In this document: positions 7,760 to 16,669 of the stretch, one piece after another | Layout of the letters: each line of letters opens with the position of its first letter | Position numbering within the stretch: the stretch's first letter is position 1 | NCBI GenBank assembly: GCA_016710325.1 | Contig: JADJXK010000002.1 | Location: forward strand, 1,550,001 to 1,614,000 | From: Candidatus Leptofilum proximum | GTDB taxonomy: Bacteria; Chloroflexota; Anaerolineae; Promineifilales; Promineifilaceae | Length of the DNA: 64,000 nucleotides | Reading direction: 5' to 3' | Notes under the pieces: model-generated | Database searches by the model: none | What the model was told of the DNA's origin: nothing | The model's input: only the letters and a program-made list of their open reading frames with translations | Translations under genes and position numbers: made by a program

Positions 7760-8684
7760 CACCCAACATACCTTACGCCTCGATGTCCCAGGTGAGCGGC
7801 TGGACAAGGTGCTCACCGAGCATTTGCCCACGCTGTCGCGCACCCAAATTCAGCGTTTGTTAAAGGAGGGGCAGATTTTGGTAAACGGCCGTACCGCCAA
7901 AGCCAATCTACGGCTGGAAGGCGGCGAAGAAGTGTCCGTTACTCTGCCCGAGCCGGAAGAAACGGAGCTGCTGCCCGAAGCCATCCCGCTGGACATTCGC
8001 TACGAAGACGACGACATGCTGGTGATTAACAAGCCGGCCGGCATGGTGGTGCATCCCGCCGTTGGGCACAACCAGGGCACCCTGGTCAACGCTATTTTGG
8101 CCCACTGCCCCGATCTGCCCGGCATCGGCGGTGAGAAGCGGCCGGGCATTGTGCACCGGCTGGACAAGGAAACGTCCGGTCTCATCGTCATTGCCAAAAA
8201 CGAACCGGCCCTGCGCCACCTGCAAGCCCAGTTTAAGGATCGCTCCGTGGGCAAGCAGTACGTAGCCCTGGTTGATGGACAGGTACAGCCGCCCACGGCC
8301 GTAATCGATGCGCCGATTGGCCGCGATCCGCGCCAGCGCAAAAAGATGGCGGTGATTCCGTTTGGGTCGTCGGCGCGCAGCCGCCCGGCACAGACGCAAT
8401 ACACCACCATCACCGGCTACGATGATTACACCCTGCTGCGCTGCGAGCTGTTCACCGGGCGCACCCACCAGATTCGCGTGCACCTGGCTTATATTGGTTT
8501 TCCGATTGTGGGCGACAAGGTCTACGGCCGTCGCAAACCCACCATTCCCTTGGGACGCCACTTTTTGCATGCGGCGGTGCTGAAGGTGAAACGGCCGTCT
8601 GACAACGAGGAGCTCACCCTCCATGCCGAACTCCCTGCCGAACTCGAAGCCATTTTGGACAAGCTTGCCCAATTAGTCAGTTGA
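7752..8684 (+). CDS. rluD: 23S rRNA pseudouridine synthase, RluD-like
   Basis: A 310-residue RNA-modifying enzyme. An S4 RNA-binding domain (about 15-62) is followed by the RluA-type catalytic domain. The catalytic Asp is Asp138 in HRLDKETSG, and GRTHQIRVHLAYIGFPIVGD supports the family. The lspA-rluD order is widely conserved in bacteria. The start at 7752 (ATG inside the end of lspA) gives the normal N-terminus. Upstream in-frame codons only translate the lspA tail repeats in another frame. Confidence 0.93.
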   Translation: MSNTQHTLRLDVPGERLDKVLTEHLPTLSRTQIQRLLKEGQILVNGRTAKANLRLEGGEEVSVTLPEPEETELLPEAIPLDIRYEDDDMLVINKPAGMVVHPAVGHNQGTLVNAILAHCPDLPGIGGEKRPGIVHRLDKETSGLIVIAKNEPALRHLQAQFKDRSVGKQYVALVDGQVQPPTAVIDAPIGRDPRQRKKMAVIPFGSSARSRPAQTQYTTITGYDDYTLLRCELFTGRTHQIRVHLAYIGFPIVGDKVYGRRKPTIPLGRHFLHAAVLKVKRPSDNEELTLHAELPAELEAILDKLAQLVS

Positions 8685-8731
8685 TTGACATCGACAGAAC
8701 CAAGGTGCTATTATACGTACACTATACGTAC
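8685..8731 (+). promoter_or_regulatory. Promoter with repeated TATACGTAC operator for the MazEF-like module
   Basis: TTGACA (8685-8690) is followed, 18 bases on, by TATTAT (8709-8714). Two copies of TATACGTAC (8712-8720 and 8723-8731) overlap and follow the -10 element. TACGTA is itself palindromic. This layout fits autorepression by the ribbon-helix-helix antitoxin encoded 23 bases downstream. Confidence 0.65.
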
Positions 8732-8753
8732 TGCGCTTTTTTGGAGGCAAATC

Positions 8754-8984
8754 ATGCAAAAAAAATTGACAATTAGCATTGATGAGCAAGTTTATGAAGG
8801 GTTGTACGAAGTCATTGGCCCTCGTCGTATCAGCCGCTTTATCGAGGATTTGGTACGGCCGTATGTACTGAATGAAGAGCTAGAAGCTGCCTATGAACAG
8901 ATGGCCCAAGATGAATCACGAGAAGCAGACGCCCTAGAATGGGCAGAGGCAACTCTGGGGGATCTGTCTGATGAACCGTGGTGA
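8754..8984 (+). CDS. Antitoxin, ribbon-helix-helix MazE/CopG-like
   Basis: A 76-residue protein. It begins with the beta strand KKLTISIDEQVYEGL and a short helix region SRFIEDLVRP, the pattern of ribbon-helix-helix antitoxins, and has a long acidic C-terminal tail that would bind the toxin. GGAGG lies seven bases before the ATG at 8754. It overlaps the toxin gene by 14 bases, as usual for type II modules. It should neutralise the toxin and repress its own promoter. Confidence 0.85.
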   Translation: MQKKLTISIDEQVYEGLYEVIGPRRISRFIEDLVRPYVLNEELEAAYEQMAQDESREADALEWAEATLGDLSDEPW

Positions 8985-9312
8985 AGTTTGGTGGGTCAAT
9001 TTTGATCCATCGGTTGGGGGAGAGATCAAAAAGACCAGACCGGCCATCATCATTAGCAACGATGCCGCCAATAAATTTCTAAACCGGGTACAGGTGGTGC
9101 CCCTGACAAGCAATACCGGTCGCGTTTATCCAAGCGAGGCAGTCGTAACATTCGATTCCCAAATAAGCAAAGCAATGGCTGATCAGCTGACAACTGTCAG
9201 CAAGCAGCGGCTTGTAAATCGGGCGGGCAAATTGAGTTACGAGGATATGAAGAAGGTGGAGCATGCGATCAAAGTTCATCTTGCGCTGCTCGATCCCATG
9301 CCAAAAAGCTGA
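8971..9312 (+). CDS. MazF/PemK-family endoribonuclease toxin
   Basis: A 113-residue toxin. The family landmarks are present: MNRGEVWWVNFDPSVGGEIKKTRPAIIIS at the N-terminus (conserved Arg in KKTRPAIII), VVPLTSN in the middle, and DQLTTVSKQRL near the C-terminus. MazF-type toxins cut mRNA at short sequences and are held inactive by the antitoxin. The overlap with the antitoxin gene suggests tight co-translation. No truncation is seen, so the module is probably functional. Confidence 0.92.
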   Translation: MNRGEVWWVNFDPSVGGEIKKTRPAIIISNDAANKFLNRVQVVPLTSNTGRVYPSEAVVTFDSQISKAMADQLTTVSKQRLVNRAGKLSYEDMKKVEHAIKVHLALLDPMPKS

Positions 9313-9336
9313 AACGTCACTCCAGCGGAAACAATC

Positions 9337-10488
9337 GTGCCATCTTTTCGTCAATTAACCTTTATGGTGCTTTATACCAGCACTGGCATAGTTGTAGGGT
9401 TACCTTCTCTCTGGCTGTTGTTTAATGCCCAAACGGCCGTTGGACTCCTTTTAGCGACGTTTGGCTTGTTGTCCCTGCTGCTGCCCCTGTTGTTTGTCAT
9501 TCCGCAAAGAAAACAAAACAGATTTCTGCGTCGCGCCCCTGAAGCTGTTGTTTTTTTGCTGGTGGTGGTGGGTACGGCCGTTTTCCTGCAAATTCCCTCA
9601 GGTGACCCTGGCCCAGATTCCCCGGTGCAGCATCGTTTTGTGGGTGATGAGGCGTACGGCCGTTTCTCCCTCAGCAACCTCGTGCCCGAAAGCGAACAGG
9701 TGAACCTGGGTTTTACGCTGATGCCCTACGTGGATCCGCTGCTCACGGTGGAGCAATCGCGCCGCGTTTCGCCCATCACCATGGACATTTACCGGGAGAT
9801 GGAGCAGGACCCGAACTTCCGGGAGTTAGGTTCGGCGCTGGGTCTGGCGTATGCTGAGTTGTGGGGGCGGCCGTTTGACGCCGGGCATTATTACCTCTAC
9901 GTGCCACCAAACGCCGGACCCGAACCGCTGCCCACCATCGTCTTTTTGCACGGCAGCGCGGGCAACTTCAAAGCGTACACCTGGCTTTGGTCCAAACTGG
10001 CCGAGGCCGAAGGGTATGTCATCATTGCCCCCAGCTATGGCTTTGGCAATTGGGATGAAACAAGCGCTGCCGCTGTGCTTCAAGTGATCGAGGATGCTCG
10101 ACAAGTTGTCAACATCGATACGGAGCATCTTTACCTGGCCGGGCTTTCCAATGGCGGCCTGGGCGTTTCCCACCTGGCCAATCTCGCCCCGGAGCAGTTT
10201 CGCGGCCTCATCTTTCTCTCTCCCGTCATGGCCACAGAGGTTGTGGACAGCGCCTCATTCCAGGCGGCGTGGGCCAACCGGCCGGTACTGGTCATTTCTG
10301 GCGAGATTGACAACCGCATCCCGCTCAGCTACGTTGAGCAGCGTATTGCCGTAATGCAGCAGGCCAACATTGACGTGACGCCTATCATTTACCCCAACGA
10401 AGACCATTTTCTCGTGTTTTCACAGCCGGAAGCCATCATGAACGATGTGGCTGAGTGGCTGGCGAGTGTGGAGGAGTATGACCCATGA
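9337..10488 (+). CDS. Membrane-anchored alpha/beta hydrolase
   Basis: A protein of up to 383 residues. Three hydrophobic segments (about 7-28, 33-53, 67-84) precede an extracellular-type alpha/beta hydrolase domain. The oxyanion region is FLHGSAGNF, the nucleophile elbow is LAGLSNGG, and the acid and His are probably in SGEIDNRIP and YPNEDHFLVF. This resembles esterase/phospholipase or PHB-depolymerase-like hydrolases. The start is uncertain: GTG 9337 and ATG 9364 are both possible, and no clear ribosome site is seen. Its stop overlaps the next gene by four bases (ATGA), so the two form an operon. Confidence 0.75.
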   Translation: MPSFRQLTFMVLYTSTGIVVGLPSLWLLFNAQTAVGLLLATFGLLSLLLPLLFVIPQRKQNRFLRRAPEAVVFLLVVVGTAVFLQIPSGDPGPDSPVQHRFVGDEAYGRFSLSNLVPESEQVNLGFTLMPYVDPLLTVEQSRRVSPITMDIYREMEQDPNFRELGSALGLAYAELWGRPFDAGHYYLYVPPNAGPEPLPTIVFLHGSAGNFKAYTWLWSKLAEAEGYVIIAPSYGFGNWDETSAAAVLQVIEDARQVVNIDTEHLYLAGLSNGGLGVSHLANLAPEQFRGLIFLSPVMATEVVDSASFQAAWANRPVLVISGEIDNRIPLSYVEQRIAVMQQANIDVTPIIYPNEDHFLVFSQPEAIMNDVAEWLASVEEYDP

Positions 10489-11264
10489 AACCTTTAGATG
10501 AAATCGCCCAGGCGAACCAAACTCTATGGGAAGCGGAAGTAAAGAAAGGCGGCGGCTATACGCAGCCGTGGCTTAATCTGGATCGTGCCGTTTTGCAGCA
10601 GCTGGCGGCGGGCGAGCCAGTCGCCACCTCGGTGCCGTTGTATGAGCTGTTTCCTACCGACTTGTTGCAGAATGTGGCGGGCAAGGATGTCCTTTGTTTG
10701 GCGGCGGGGGGTGGGCAGCAAACGGCCGTCTTCGGCCTGCTCGGGGCTAACGTAACAGTGGTTGATCTTACCCGTGGGCAGTTGAACGGCGACGAAACGG
10801 CCGCTGCCCACTACGGCTACCCCATCACTACCATCCAGGCCGACATGCGTGATTTGTCCGCCCTGCCCCGGCAGGCGTTTGACCTGGTGTTCCACGCCGA
10901 TTCGCTGGCCTACATTCCGGACTTGCGGCAGGTGTATGGCGAAGTGGCCAAACTGCTGCGCCCCGGCGGCTTGTACCGCGTCAAACACAGCCAGCCTGCC
11001 GTGCACCGTACGGTCTGGAACGGCTCGGCCTACGAAATTGCCGCGCCCTATGCCGAAACCATCCAGCACCGTGACGACGGCGGCATCGAGTTTCGCCACC
11101 GCATGGATGATATCTTTAACGGCCTGCTGGATAATGGATTTAAGATTTTGCGCGTCGTGGAGGCGCCCCATTACCAGCAGTCCTTCGCCGAGGAAGAACC
11201 GGGCAGTTGGGGCCATGAAACACGTTATGTAGCCGGAGGCTTTGCCATCATCGCCCTAAAATAG
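10485..11264 (+). CDS. Class I SAM-dependent methyltransferase
   Basis: A 259-residue methyltransferase. Motif I is VLCLAAGGGQQTAVF and strand 2 ends in VTVVDLTRGQL. FDLVFHADSLAYIPDLRQVYGEV is the usual strand 4/helix D region. It lacks membrane segments and is probably cytosolic. The substrate is not apparent. Translation is coupled to the hydrolase upstream through an ATGA overlap. Confidence 0.85.
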   Translation: MKPLDEIAQANQTLWEAEVKKGGGYTQPWLNLDRAVLQQLAAGEPVATSVPLYELFPTDLLQNVAGKDVLCLAAGGGQQTAVFGLLGANVTVVDLTRGQLNGDETAAAHYGYPITTIQADMRDLSALPRQAFDLVFHADSLAYIPDLRQVYGEVAKLLRPGGLYRVKHSQPAVHRTVWNGSAYEIAAPYAETIQHRDDGGIEFRHRMDDIFNGLLDNGFKILRVVEAPHYQQSFAEEEPGSWGHETRYVAGGFAIIALK

Positions 11265-11277
11265 ACTATGGACCTAT

Positions 11278-11334
11278 GAAACGTAAAACGTGAAACGTGA
11301 AAATTGATTCCTCACGTTTCACGTTTCACGTTTT
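11278..11334. repeat. Tandem-word inverted repeat, family B (CGTGAAA words)
   Basis: The left arm has repeated ACGTAAA/ACGTGAA words and the right arm has repeated TCACGTT words, with a loop near ATTGATTC. It lies between the convergent methyltransferase and histidine kinase genes and may end both transcripts. A degenerate stretch of family A words (about 11341-11375) follows. Other family B copies are near 38.1, 39.6 and 44.9 kb. Confidence 0.8.
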
Positions 11335-11371
11335 CCCTCTCGCTCACCGTTTACAGATTACCGCTCACCGC

Positions 11372-14300
11372 CTACCGACTCTCCCCCTCATCCGCAAAAC
11401 TCTGGCTAGGCGTGGAGCGGTAGCCATTGTTGTTGTATACCGGCAGCGAAATGGAGAAGGTGCAGCCTTCGCCTTGCTGGCTGAAGCACCAGGCGCGCCC
11501 GCCGTGCCGCTCGGCAATGGAGCGCACGATAGCCAATCCCAGGCCCGACCCCTTGATCTTTTCCGTGCCGCGCTGCTTGACGCGGTAAAATTTTTCAAAC
11601 AGGCGTATCTGGTCTTGTTTGGGAATACCAGGGCCGTTGTCCTGCACGCTGAGGATCAGTTCACCGTTTTTCTGCTCGGCGCGCAGCCACATCGGGCCGC
11701 TGTTGGGTGCATACTTGATGCCGTTGCCCAGCAGGTTGGTCAGCGCCTGGCGAATGAGCGAGCCATCGCCGGTAACGGTAGAAACGTCATCAGACACATC
11801 GACGTGGAGTTTGATGCCCGCCAGGTGTGCGTGCTGCCAATACTCCTCAGCGATGCTTTCCAGCAGCGGTTTCACCTCAATGCGCTCCTGGGCCAGATCC
11901 ACCCCGGCCTCGATGCGGCCCAGGTCGAGCAAATCATCGACCAGCTGCGACATCTGGTCGATACCGGCCAGGATTTTATCCAGGTACTCGTGCTGCTTGG
12001 GACTGAGCTCATCCACCATCGGCACCATAGTGGCGTAGCCGCGCATGTAGGTAAGCGGGCTGCGCAAATCGTGCGAGACGGTGGCCACAAACTCAGACTT
12101 CATATCATCAATCTCTTTGAGATGAGTGATGTCACGCAAAACAGCCACACGGCCGAATACCTGCCCCTCGTTGCTGATAATGGTGGAGGCACTGGCGTAG
12201 TAGGTCGTGCCGTCGGGCATGGGCACTTCCAGGTTGCGAGTGTGCTCTTCCTGGCCGGTAAGCGCTTTGACCAGCTCGGCAGACTCGATGACCTTGGCCA
12301 CAGGGCGGCCAGTCACTTTGCTGGCGTTGAGGCTGAAGATACGCTCGGCGGCGCGGTTGATGAGCAAAACACGCTCGGTCTGGTCGGTGACGATGACGGC
12401 ATCTGTCGTACTGGCCAGCACGGCGGCCAGGCGGCGTCGGCCGCCTTCGGCGGTGGCAAAGAGGCGGGCGTTTTCCACGAGAACGGCCGTTTGGCTGGCC
12501 AACGTCACCAACAAGTTGCGTTCGGAAATATCGTAGCTGTGCGCCTGGCGGTACCCCAGCCAGAGAATGCCCTGGAAGCGGTCGTGTGAATACAGCGGAA
12601 TGGCTACCAACGCAGGCACTGGCGGTTCTTCGTCGCGGTCCAGCTCCAGCGCGGCGCGAATCTGGTTGGGCGTGGCCAGCATCAGCTCCTGCAAATGGCG
12701 CAGCCGGGTCATGATCGGCCGGTCCAGCGCCTTCATCGACTCAGCGGCCGGGCCTTCGCCAAAGGAAAGCGGGTTGCCGCCGCTGGGATTTAGCACCACG
12801 GCGCGCGCCCCGGCGGCGCCTGTACCGCGCAGCGCCCCACGCAAAATGGCCGGAATGCCCTGGTTTAGATCGATGCTGGTGGAAACGTCGTGGCTGGTGC
12901 CCAGCAGCAGGGAGAGATCGTTCAGCTGTTTGCGGGTGGCCCGCTGCATTTGGATAAACGCCTGGTTCAGATCGCCAATTTCATCCTCGCGCTGCTCCAG
13001 TTCGGTGGCAGCCCAGCTGCCCCCGGCGGCCATCGTTTTGCTGGCGGCGACAATCTTGTTGATCGGCTGAGTGATGTCGCGGCCCAGCAAGGCGACGTTG
13101 GTGTAGAACAGGGCGGTGCCCAACACCAGCACCAGCAGCAGCGGCCAGCCGATGCGCAGCGCCTGCCCCAAAACAATTTCGTAGGGAACGGCCGTTACCA
13201 CCGTCCAGCCAGGTTCAGCCACCGTTTGCGTATAAATGAGTTCGCGGGTGCTGCTACCCTGCAGCCAGCCGCGATAAGCCGTACCCGTTTCCGTACGGGT
13301 CAGCCAGAGACGGCGCAGGTCATCTTCTGGCCCGGGCCACGCGGCGCGAATGAAGGCGTCTTGCGGGTGGGCAATAATTTGCGCCTGTTCGTTGACGAGG
13401 AAGCCGGTGCCGCCGCCCACGGTGCCCTGCAAGCCTACCAGCAGTTCATCCAGGCTAAAATTGGCCAGCCGCCCGATGAGGACAACGGCCGTATCGCCGT
13501 CATCTGCCTGCACCGGCACCACCAGACTGAGCACCTGCTCCGAGGTGGGCATGTTGGCCAGGGCCACATTTTTGCGTGCGGGGGTGAAGGCATCGGCCAC
13601 GGCGCTGGCTTCGTCTTCAGAAAGCTGCGGGGAACTGCTGCTGGCTTGGGGGAAAACGGCCGTCACCTCACCATCATCATTCACCAGCAGCAGCTGCTGG
13701 TAGGTGTTGGCATTGCGTTGGTAGAGTTCGGCCAGCGCTTCACGGGCAACGGCCGTACTGCTGCTCAGCAACGCTGCCTGATCCGCTTCAATCAGAGTGA
13801 GTTGGGTATCCAACTGGTTCACAAATTGGGGGATTTCTTCGGAAACGACCTTGGCATTGTAGGCCATCTGGTTCACTACCAGCCGGGTGGAGACGGAGAT
13901 GGCCAGGTTGTACACCACGGTGATGGAGAGCAAAATGAGCAGGGTGGCGAAGGCAAAGTAGTTCAGCTGTAAACGCCGCTGCAAGCTGCGCCGGGTGGGC
14001 GGCGGCACCAGGGGTTGGGACGGCCGTAAATCCGGCACGCTGCGCAAAATGAAGGTCACCACCCCACCGGCGATGAGCCCCTCCAGCAGCCGGGGCCAGA
14101 AGTTGGCCGTGGTCACCACCAGTGCCTGGTCCAGCGCCGAGAGGCCAGAAACAGCCACGGCGGTAAAAGTGGCGATGCCGCTCAGAATGGTGAGCAGCAG
14201 GCCGCCAACTAGCCCCACCACCCAGGGCTGCCGCAGCCAGTGGTAGATTTGCCCGGAGTAGCGCTGCTGCAGGAGGTAGGCGAGGAATACGGCCGTAAAC

Positions 14301-14701
14301 GCACCCCAGAAAAAATCAAACGGCTGGTGCGTCTGCCCCAAACTGATGCCGAGTCCGGTGAGAGCACCCACCCAGAGCGCCCCGGCTGGCCCCACCACAA
14401 CCCCTGCCAGCAGCAACGGAATGGCGCTTAACAGCACAGCGGCACTGTCTGGCAGTTCCGCCACGGGCGGCAGGGCAAAAGGCAAATGAAGGGGAAGCAG
14501 CTGGCTGGCGAATAAACCAGCCAGCGACAAGGCAATCGTCCAGACCCATTGTTGGCGTGTAAACCGCTGCAGGTTGGGACGAAAACGGTGGGCTAAATAA
14601 ACAAAAAGAGTGATACAAAAGAGCAAAAGCAGGTAGCCAACCGCACGGTTTGGCAGGTTAAGCGACAATTCCCTACTTACACCCCACAGATTTACGGGCA
14701 T
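11372..14701 (-). CDS. Large membrane sensor histidine kinase (TM-dCache-HAMP-GAF-PAS-HisKA-HATPase)
   Basis: An 1109-residue kinase. The N-terminus (about 15-235) has five to seven hydrophobic helices. A further helix near 250-270 is followed by a cache-like extracellular domain (about 275-510), another helix, and a HAMP region (DITQPINKIVAASKTMAAG). GAF-like (about 605-755) and PAS-like (about 765-865) domains come next. HisKA has the phosphoacceptor His877 in VSHDLRSP. The N box is around 987-999, G1 DNGPGIP is near 1021, and G2 GSGLGL is near 1051. All ATPase motifs are intact. No response regulator is adjacent, so the partner is elsewhere. The ligand is unknown. Confidence 0.93.
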   Translation of the reverse strand: MPVNLWGVSRELSLNLPNRAVGYLLLLFCITLFVYLAHRFRPNLQRFTRQQWVWTIALSLAGLFASQLLPLHLPFALPPVAELPDSAAVLLSAIPLLLAGVVVGPAGALWVGALTGLGISLGQTHQPFDFFWGAFTAVFLAYLLQQRYSGQIYHWLRQPWVVGLVGGLLLTILSGIATFTAVAVSGLSALDQALVVTTANFWPRLLEGLIAGGVVTFILRSVPDLRPSQPLVPPPTRRSLQRRLQLNYFAFATLLILLSITVVYNLAISVSTRLVVNQMAYNAKVVSEEIPQFVNQLDTQLTLIEADQAALLSSSTAVAREALAELYQRNANTYQQLLLVNDDGEVTAVFPQASSSSPQLSEDEASAVADAFTPARKNVALANMPTSEQVLSLVVPVQADDGDTAVVLIGRLANFSLDELLVGLQGTVGGGTGFLVNEQAQIIAHPQDAFIRAAWPGPEDDLRRLWLTRTETGTAYRGWLQGSSTRELIYTQTVAEPGWTVVTAVPYEIVLGQALRIGWPLLLVLVLGTALFYTNVALLGRDITQPINKIVAASKTMAAGGSWAATELEQREDEIGDLNQAFIQMQRATRKQLNDLSLLLGTSHDVSTSIDLNQGIPAILRGALRGTGAAGARAVVLNPSGGNPLSFGEGPAAESMKALDRPIMTRLRHLQELMLATPNQIRAALELDRDEEPPVPALVAIPLYSHDRFQGILWLGYRQAHSYDISERNLLVTLASQTAVLVENARLFATAEGGRRRLAAVLASTTDAVIVTDQTERVLLINRAAERIFSLNASKVTGRPVAKVIESAELVKALTGQEEHTRNLEVPMPDGTTYYASASTIISNEGQVFGRVAVLRDITHLKEIDDMKSEFVATVSHDLRSPLTYMRGYATMVPMVDELSPKQHEYLDKILAGIDQMSQLVDDLLDLGRIEAGVDLAQERIEVKPLLESIAEEYWQHAHLAGIKLHVDVSDDVSTVTGDGSLIRQALTNLLGNGIKYAPNSGPMWLRAEQKNGELILSVQDNGPGIPKQDQIRLFEKFYRVKQRGTEKIKGSGLGLAIVRSIAERHGGRAWCFSQQGEGCTFSISLPVYNNNGYRSTPSQSFADEGESR

Positions 14702-14910
14702 ACGTTTATTCTCTTCACGCTGAGACCAAGAGCCTCTCCTGAGCTAACGGAACACTTCTCGCCGCTTACTTTACAATAACGATACAGCGGAATGATTATA
14801 ACATGCGCCCATAGCCATAGCAATCAACCGCTGATTGCCGCTGCCTAGCCGATGGTCATAGGCGCACCAACAGGTTGTCATTTAATCCGTTGTCAATTAT
14901 TATCCCGCTG

Positions 14911-15474
14911 ATGAATTCTCGCCGCCGTACATATCTTATTCTGATTGGAATTATCGTGCTAACTGTCCCCTGCTATCTTGCCGGCATCGTGCTGTTGGTC
15001 ATCGCTCCAGATACGCCGGTGAGTGAAATGCCCCCCACTTTGCCTGTGGTTGTCTCGCCTACGCCGTCCAACACGGCCACGGCTATTTTGGAACCGGGCA
15101 CGTTAACGGCCGTTCCCACCAGCACCGCCGGAACCCCCACACCCCGCGCCACCCTGCCGCCCACGCCAGACCAGTTTGTGACCCCCACCGTGCTGCCCAC
15201 ATTTACGCCAACCGATACGGCCACGCCAACCGCCACGGCAACAGCCACCGCAACGGAGTCAGCCACGGCCACAAACACGGCCACAGCCACAGCCACGCTG
15301 CAGGCAACCGCCACGTCCACCAGCACGGCGACAGCCACGCTGGAAGCAACCGCCACACCCACCAGCACGGAAACAAGAGCCGCACCCACGGCCACAGCCA
15401 CGGAGGAGCCGCCAGCGACCGAAGCGGCGATCCCCACCGAAACAGCAACCACAGAAGCCGCACCGGAACCCTAA
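14911..15474 (+). CDS. Membrane-anchored Ala/Thr/Pro-rich low-complexity protein
   Basis: A 187-residue protein. One hydrophobic helix (about 8-31) acts as an anchor or uncleaved signal. The rest is an extracellular tail of Thr, Ala and Pro with TATATAT and PTSTE runs. The DNA has two imperfect copies of a roughly 48-bp unit (about 15295-15390) plus many GCCACR hexamers, so its length is likely to vary. No catalytic motif is seen. The ATG at 14911 is chosen because it opens directly on the basic-hydrophobic segment; a TTG at 14875 is the alternative. It sits just before three M42 peptidase genes. Confidence 0.6.
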   Translation: MNSRRRTYLILIGIIVLTVPCYLAGIVLLVIAPDTPVSEMPPTLPVVVSPTPSNTATAILEPGTLTAVPTSTAGTPTPRATLPPTPDQFVTPTVLPTFTPTDTATPTATATATATESATATNTATATATLQATATSTSTATATLEATATPTSTETRAAPTATATEEPPATEAAIPTETATTEAAPEP

Positions 15475-15501
15475 ACCGGCCAACCAGAAAAGAGTACATT
15501 T

Positions 15502-16593
15502 ATGGATACCTTCAAACTGTTACAAACCTTAACCGAAACGCCCGGCCCCTCCGGCAACGAGCAGGCCATTGCCAGCGTGGTGGAAGAGTGGTGGCAGCCG
15601 TATGCTAGCCGCTTTGTGCGCGACCACGTCGGCAACCTGATGGCCGTTAAAGAGGGCAGCGGCACTGCGCCGCGCCGCTCGATTCTGCTGGCGGCCCACA
15701 TGGATGAAATTGCCTTGATGGTCTTCCAAATTGTGTCCCACAACAACAACGGCTTTTTGCGCGTGACCAATGTAGGCGGTGTGGACATTCGCCATTTGTA
15801 TGGGCAGCTGGTGGTGGTACACGGCCGTAACAAAAATTTCCCCGGCGTCATAGGCAGCCTGCCCGGCGCCATGCTGCCGGAAGACAAACGCGACAAGCCG
15901 TACGGCTACGAAGAGCTGGTCGTCGATGTGGGCCTGCCGCTAAAGGAAGTTGAGGCCGAAATTTCGGTGGGCGATTTCATCAGCTTCCGCCAGCCGCTGC
16001 GCAAACTGCTGAACGGCCGTATCGCCGGGAAGGCGCTGGACAATCGAGCCTCCGTCGCCGCCGTCACCATTTGCCTGGAGTATTTGAGCCAGCGCAGCCA
16101 CAGCTGGGACGTGGTTGCCGTGGCCACCGTGCAGGAAGAAACGCGTCTGCTAGGCGCCTTCACCAGTGCCCATTCGCAGCAGCCAGACCTGGCCATCGCC
16201 ATCGATGTGACTTTTGGCAAAGGGCCTGGCGCCAATGACAGCGGCACGTTTGAAGTCGGCGGCGGGCCGGTGCTGGACCTGGGACCCAATGTGCACACCG
16301 GCATGTTTAAGGCGCTCAAGAAAACGGCCGAATCCCTGGAAATGTCTGTAGACATCGGCACCCACAACCGGGCCAGCGGCACCGACGCCTTTGGCGTGCA
16401 GGTCGCCCGCAGCGGCATCCCCACCGGCCTCATCTCCATTCCCCTGCGCTACATGCACACCATGGTGGAATCGGTGGCCCTGAAGGATGTGGAACGGTGC
16501 GGCCGTTTGATGAGCGAATTTATTGCCCAGCTCGACGACGACTTTTTGGACAAGCTGGCGGCGGGGATGATGGAAGAAGACAGTGAACAGTAA
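15502..16593 (+). CDS. M42 family metallopeptidase, paralogue 1
   Basis: A 363-residue dinuclear-metal aminopeptidase of the FrvX/PepA-glutamyl type. Metal and catalytic motifs are AAHMDE (His66), KALDNRAS, VQEE, DVTFG and RYMHT. The catalytic Glu motif reads VQEETRLLGA where most members have VQEEVGxRGA, a local divergence. These cytosolic enzymes cut short peptides and often form dodecameric shells. It is the first of three M42 genes in a row on the plus strand. Sequence identity between the three looks low outside the motifs, so they are old duplicates or were recruited separately. Confidence 0.9.
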   Translation: MDTFKLLQTLTETPGPSGNEQAIASVVEEWWQPYASRFVRDHVGNLMAVKEGSGTAPRRSILLAAHMDEIALMVFQIVSHNNNGFLRVTNVGGVDIRHLYGQLVVVHGRNKNFPGVIGSLPGAMLPEDKRDKPYGYEELVVDVGLPLKEVEAEISVGDFISFRQPLRKLLNGRIAGKALDNRASVAAVTICLEYLSQRSHSWDVVAVATVQEETRLLGAFTSAHSQQPDLAIAIDVTFGKGPGANDSGTFEVGGGPVLDLGPNVHTGMFKALKKTAESLEMSVDIGTHNRASGTDAFGVQVARSGIPTGLISIPLRYMHTMVESVALKDVERCGRLMSEFIAQLDDDFLDKLAAGMMEEDSEQ

Positions 16594-16669
16594 GCGGTAA
16601 TCGGTGAACGGTAATCGGTGACGGATAACCGATTACCGATTACGGATTACCGACCACGGATAACCGCTA
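16592..16669. repeat. Tandem-word inverted repeat, family A, between M42 genes 1 and 2
   Basis: The left arm (16592-16620) repeats CGGTAAT/CGGTGAA words and the right arm (16625-16668) repeats ACCGATT words. It reaches to the start codon of the second M42 gene, so any mRNA hairpin would include or abut its ribosome-binding region. Confidence 0.8.

Noticed and set aside
8754..9312. Toxin-antitoxin pair as part of a larger defence island
   Set aside because: The neighbours are lspA-rluD and a hydrolase; no restriction, Abi or other defence gene is nearby.
11297..12589. Long open frame on the plus strand opposite the histidine kinase
   Set aside because: It starts in a tandem-word repeat and has no recognisable domain; all kinase motifs on the minus strand are intact.
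16592..16669. Tandem words read as a possible CRISPR array
   Set aside because: The words are 7-9 nt and degenerate with complementary arms; there are no 25-40 nt repeats with unique spacers and no cas genes in the window.
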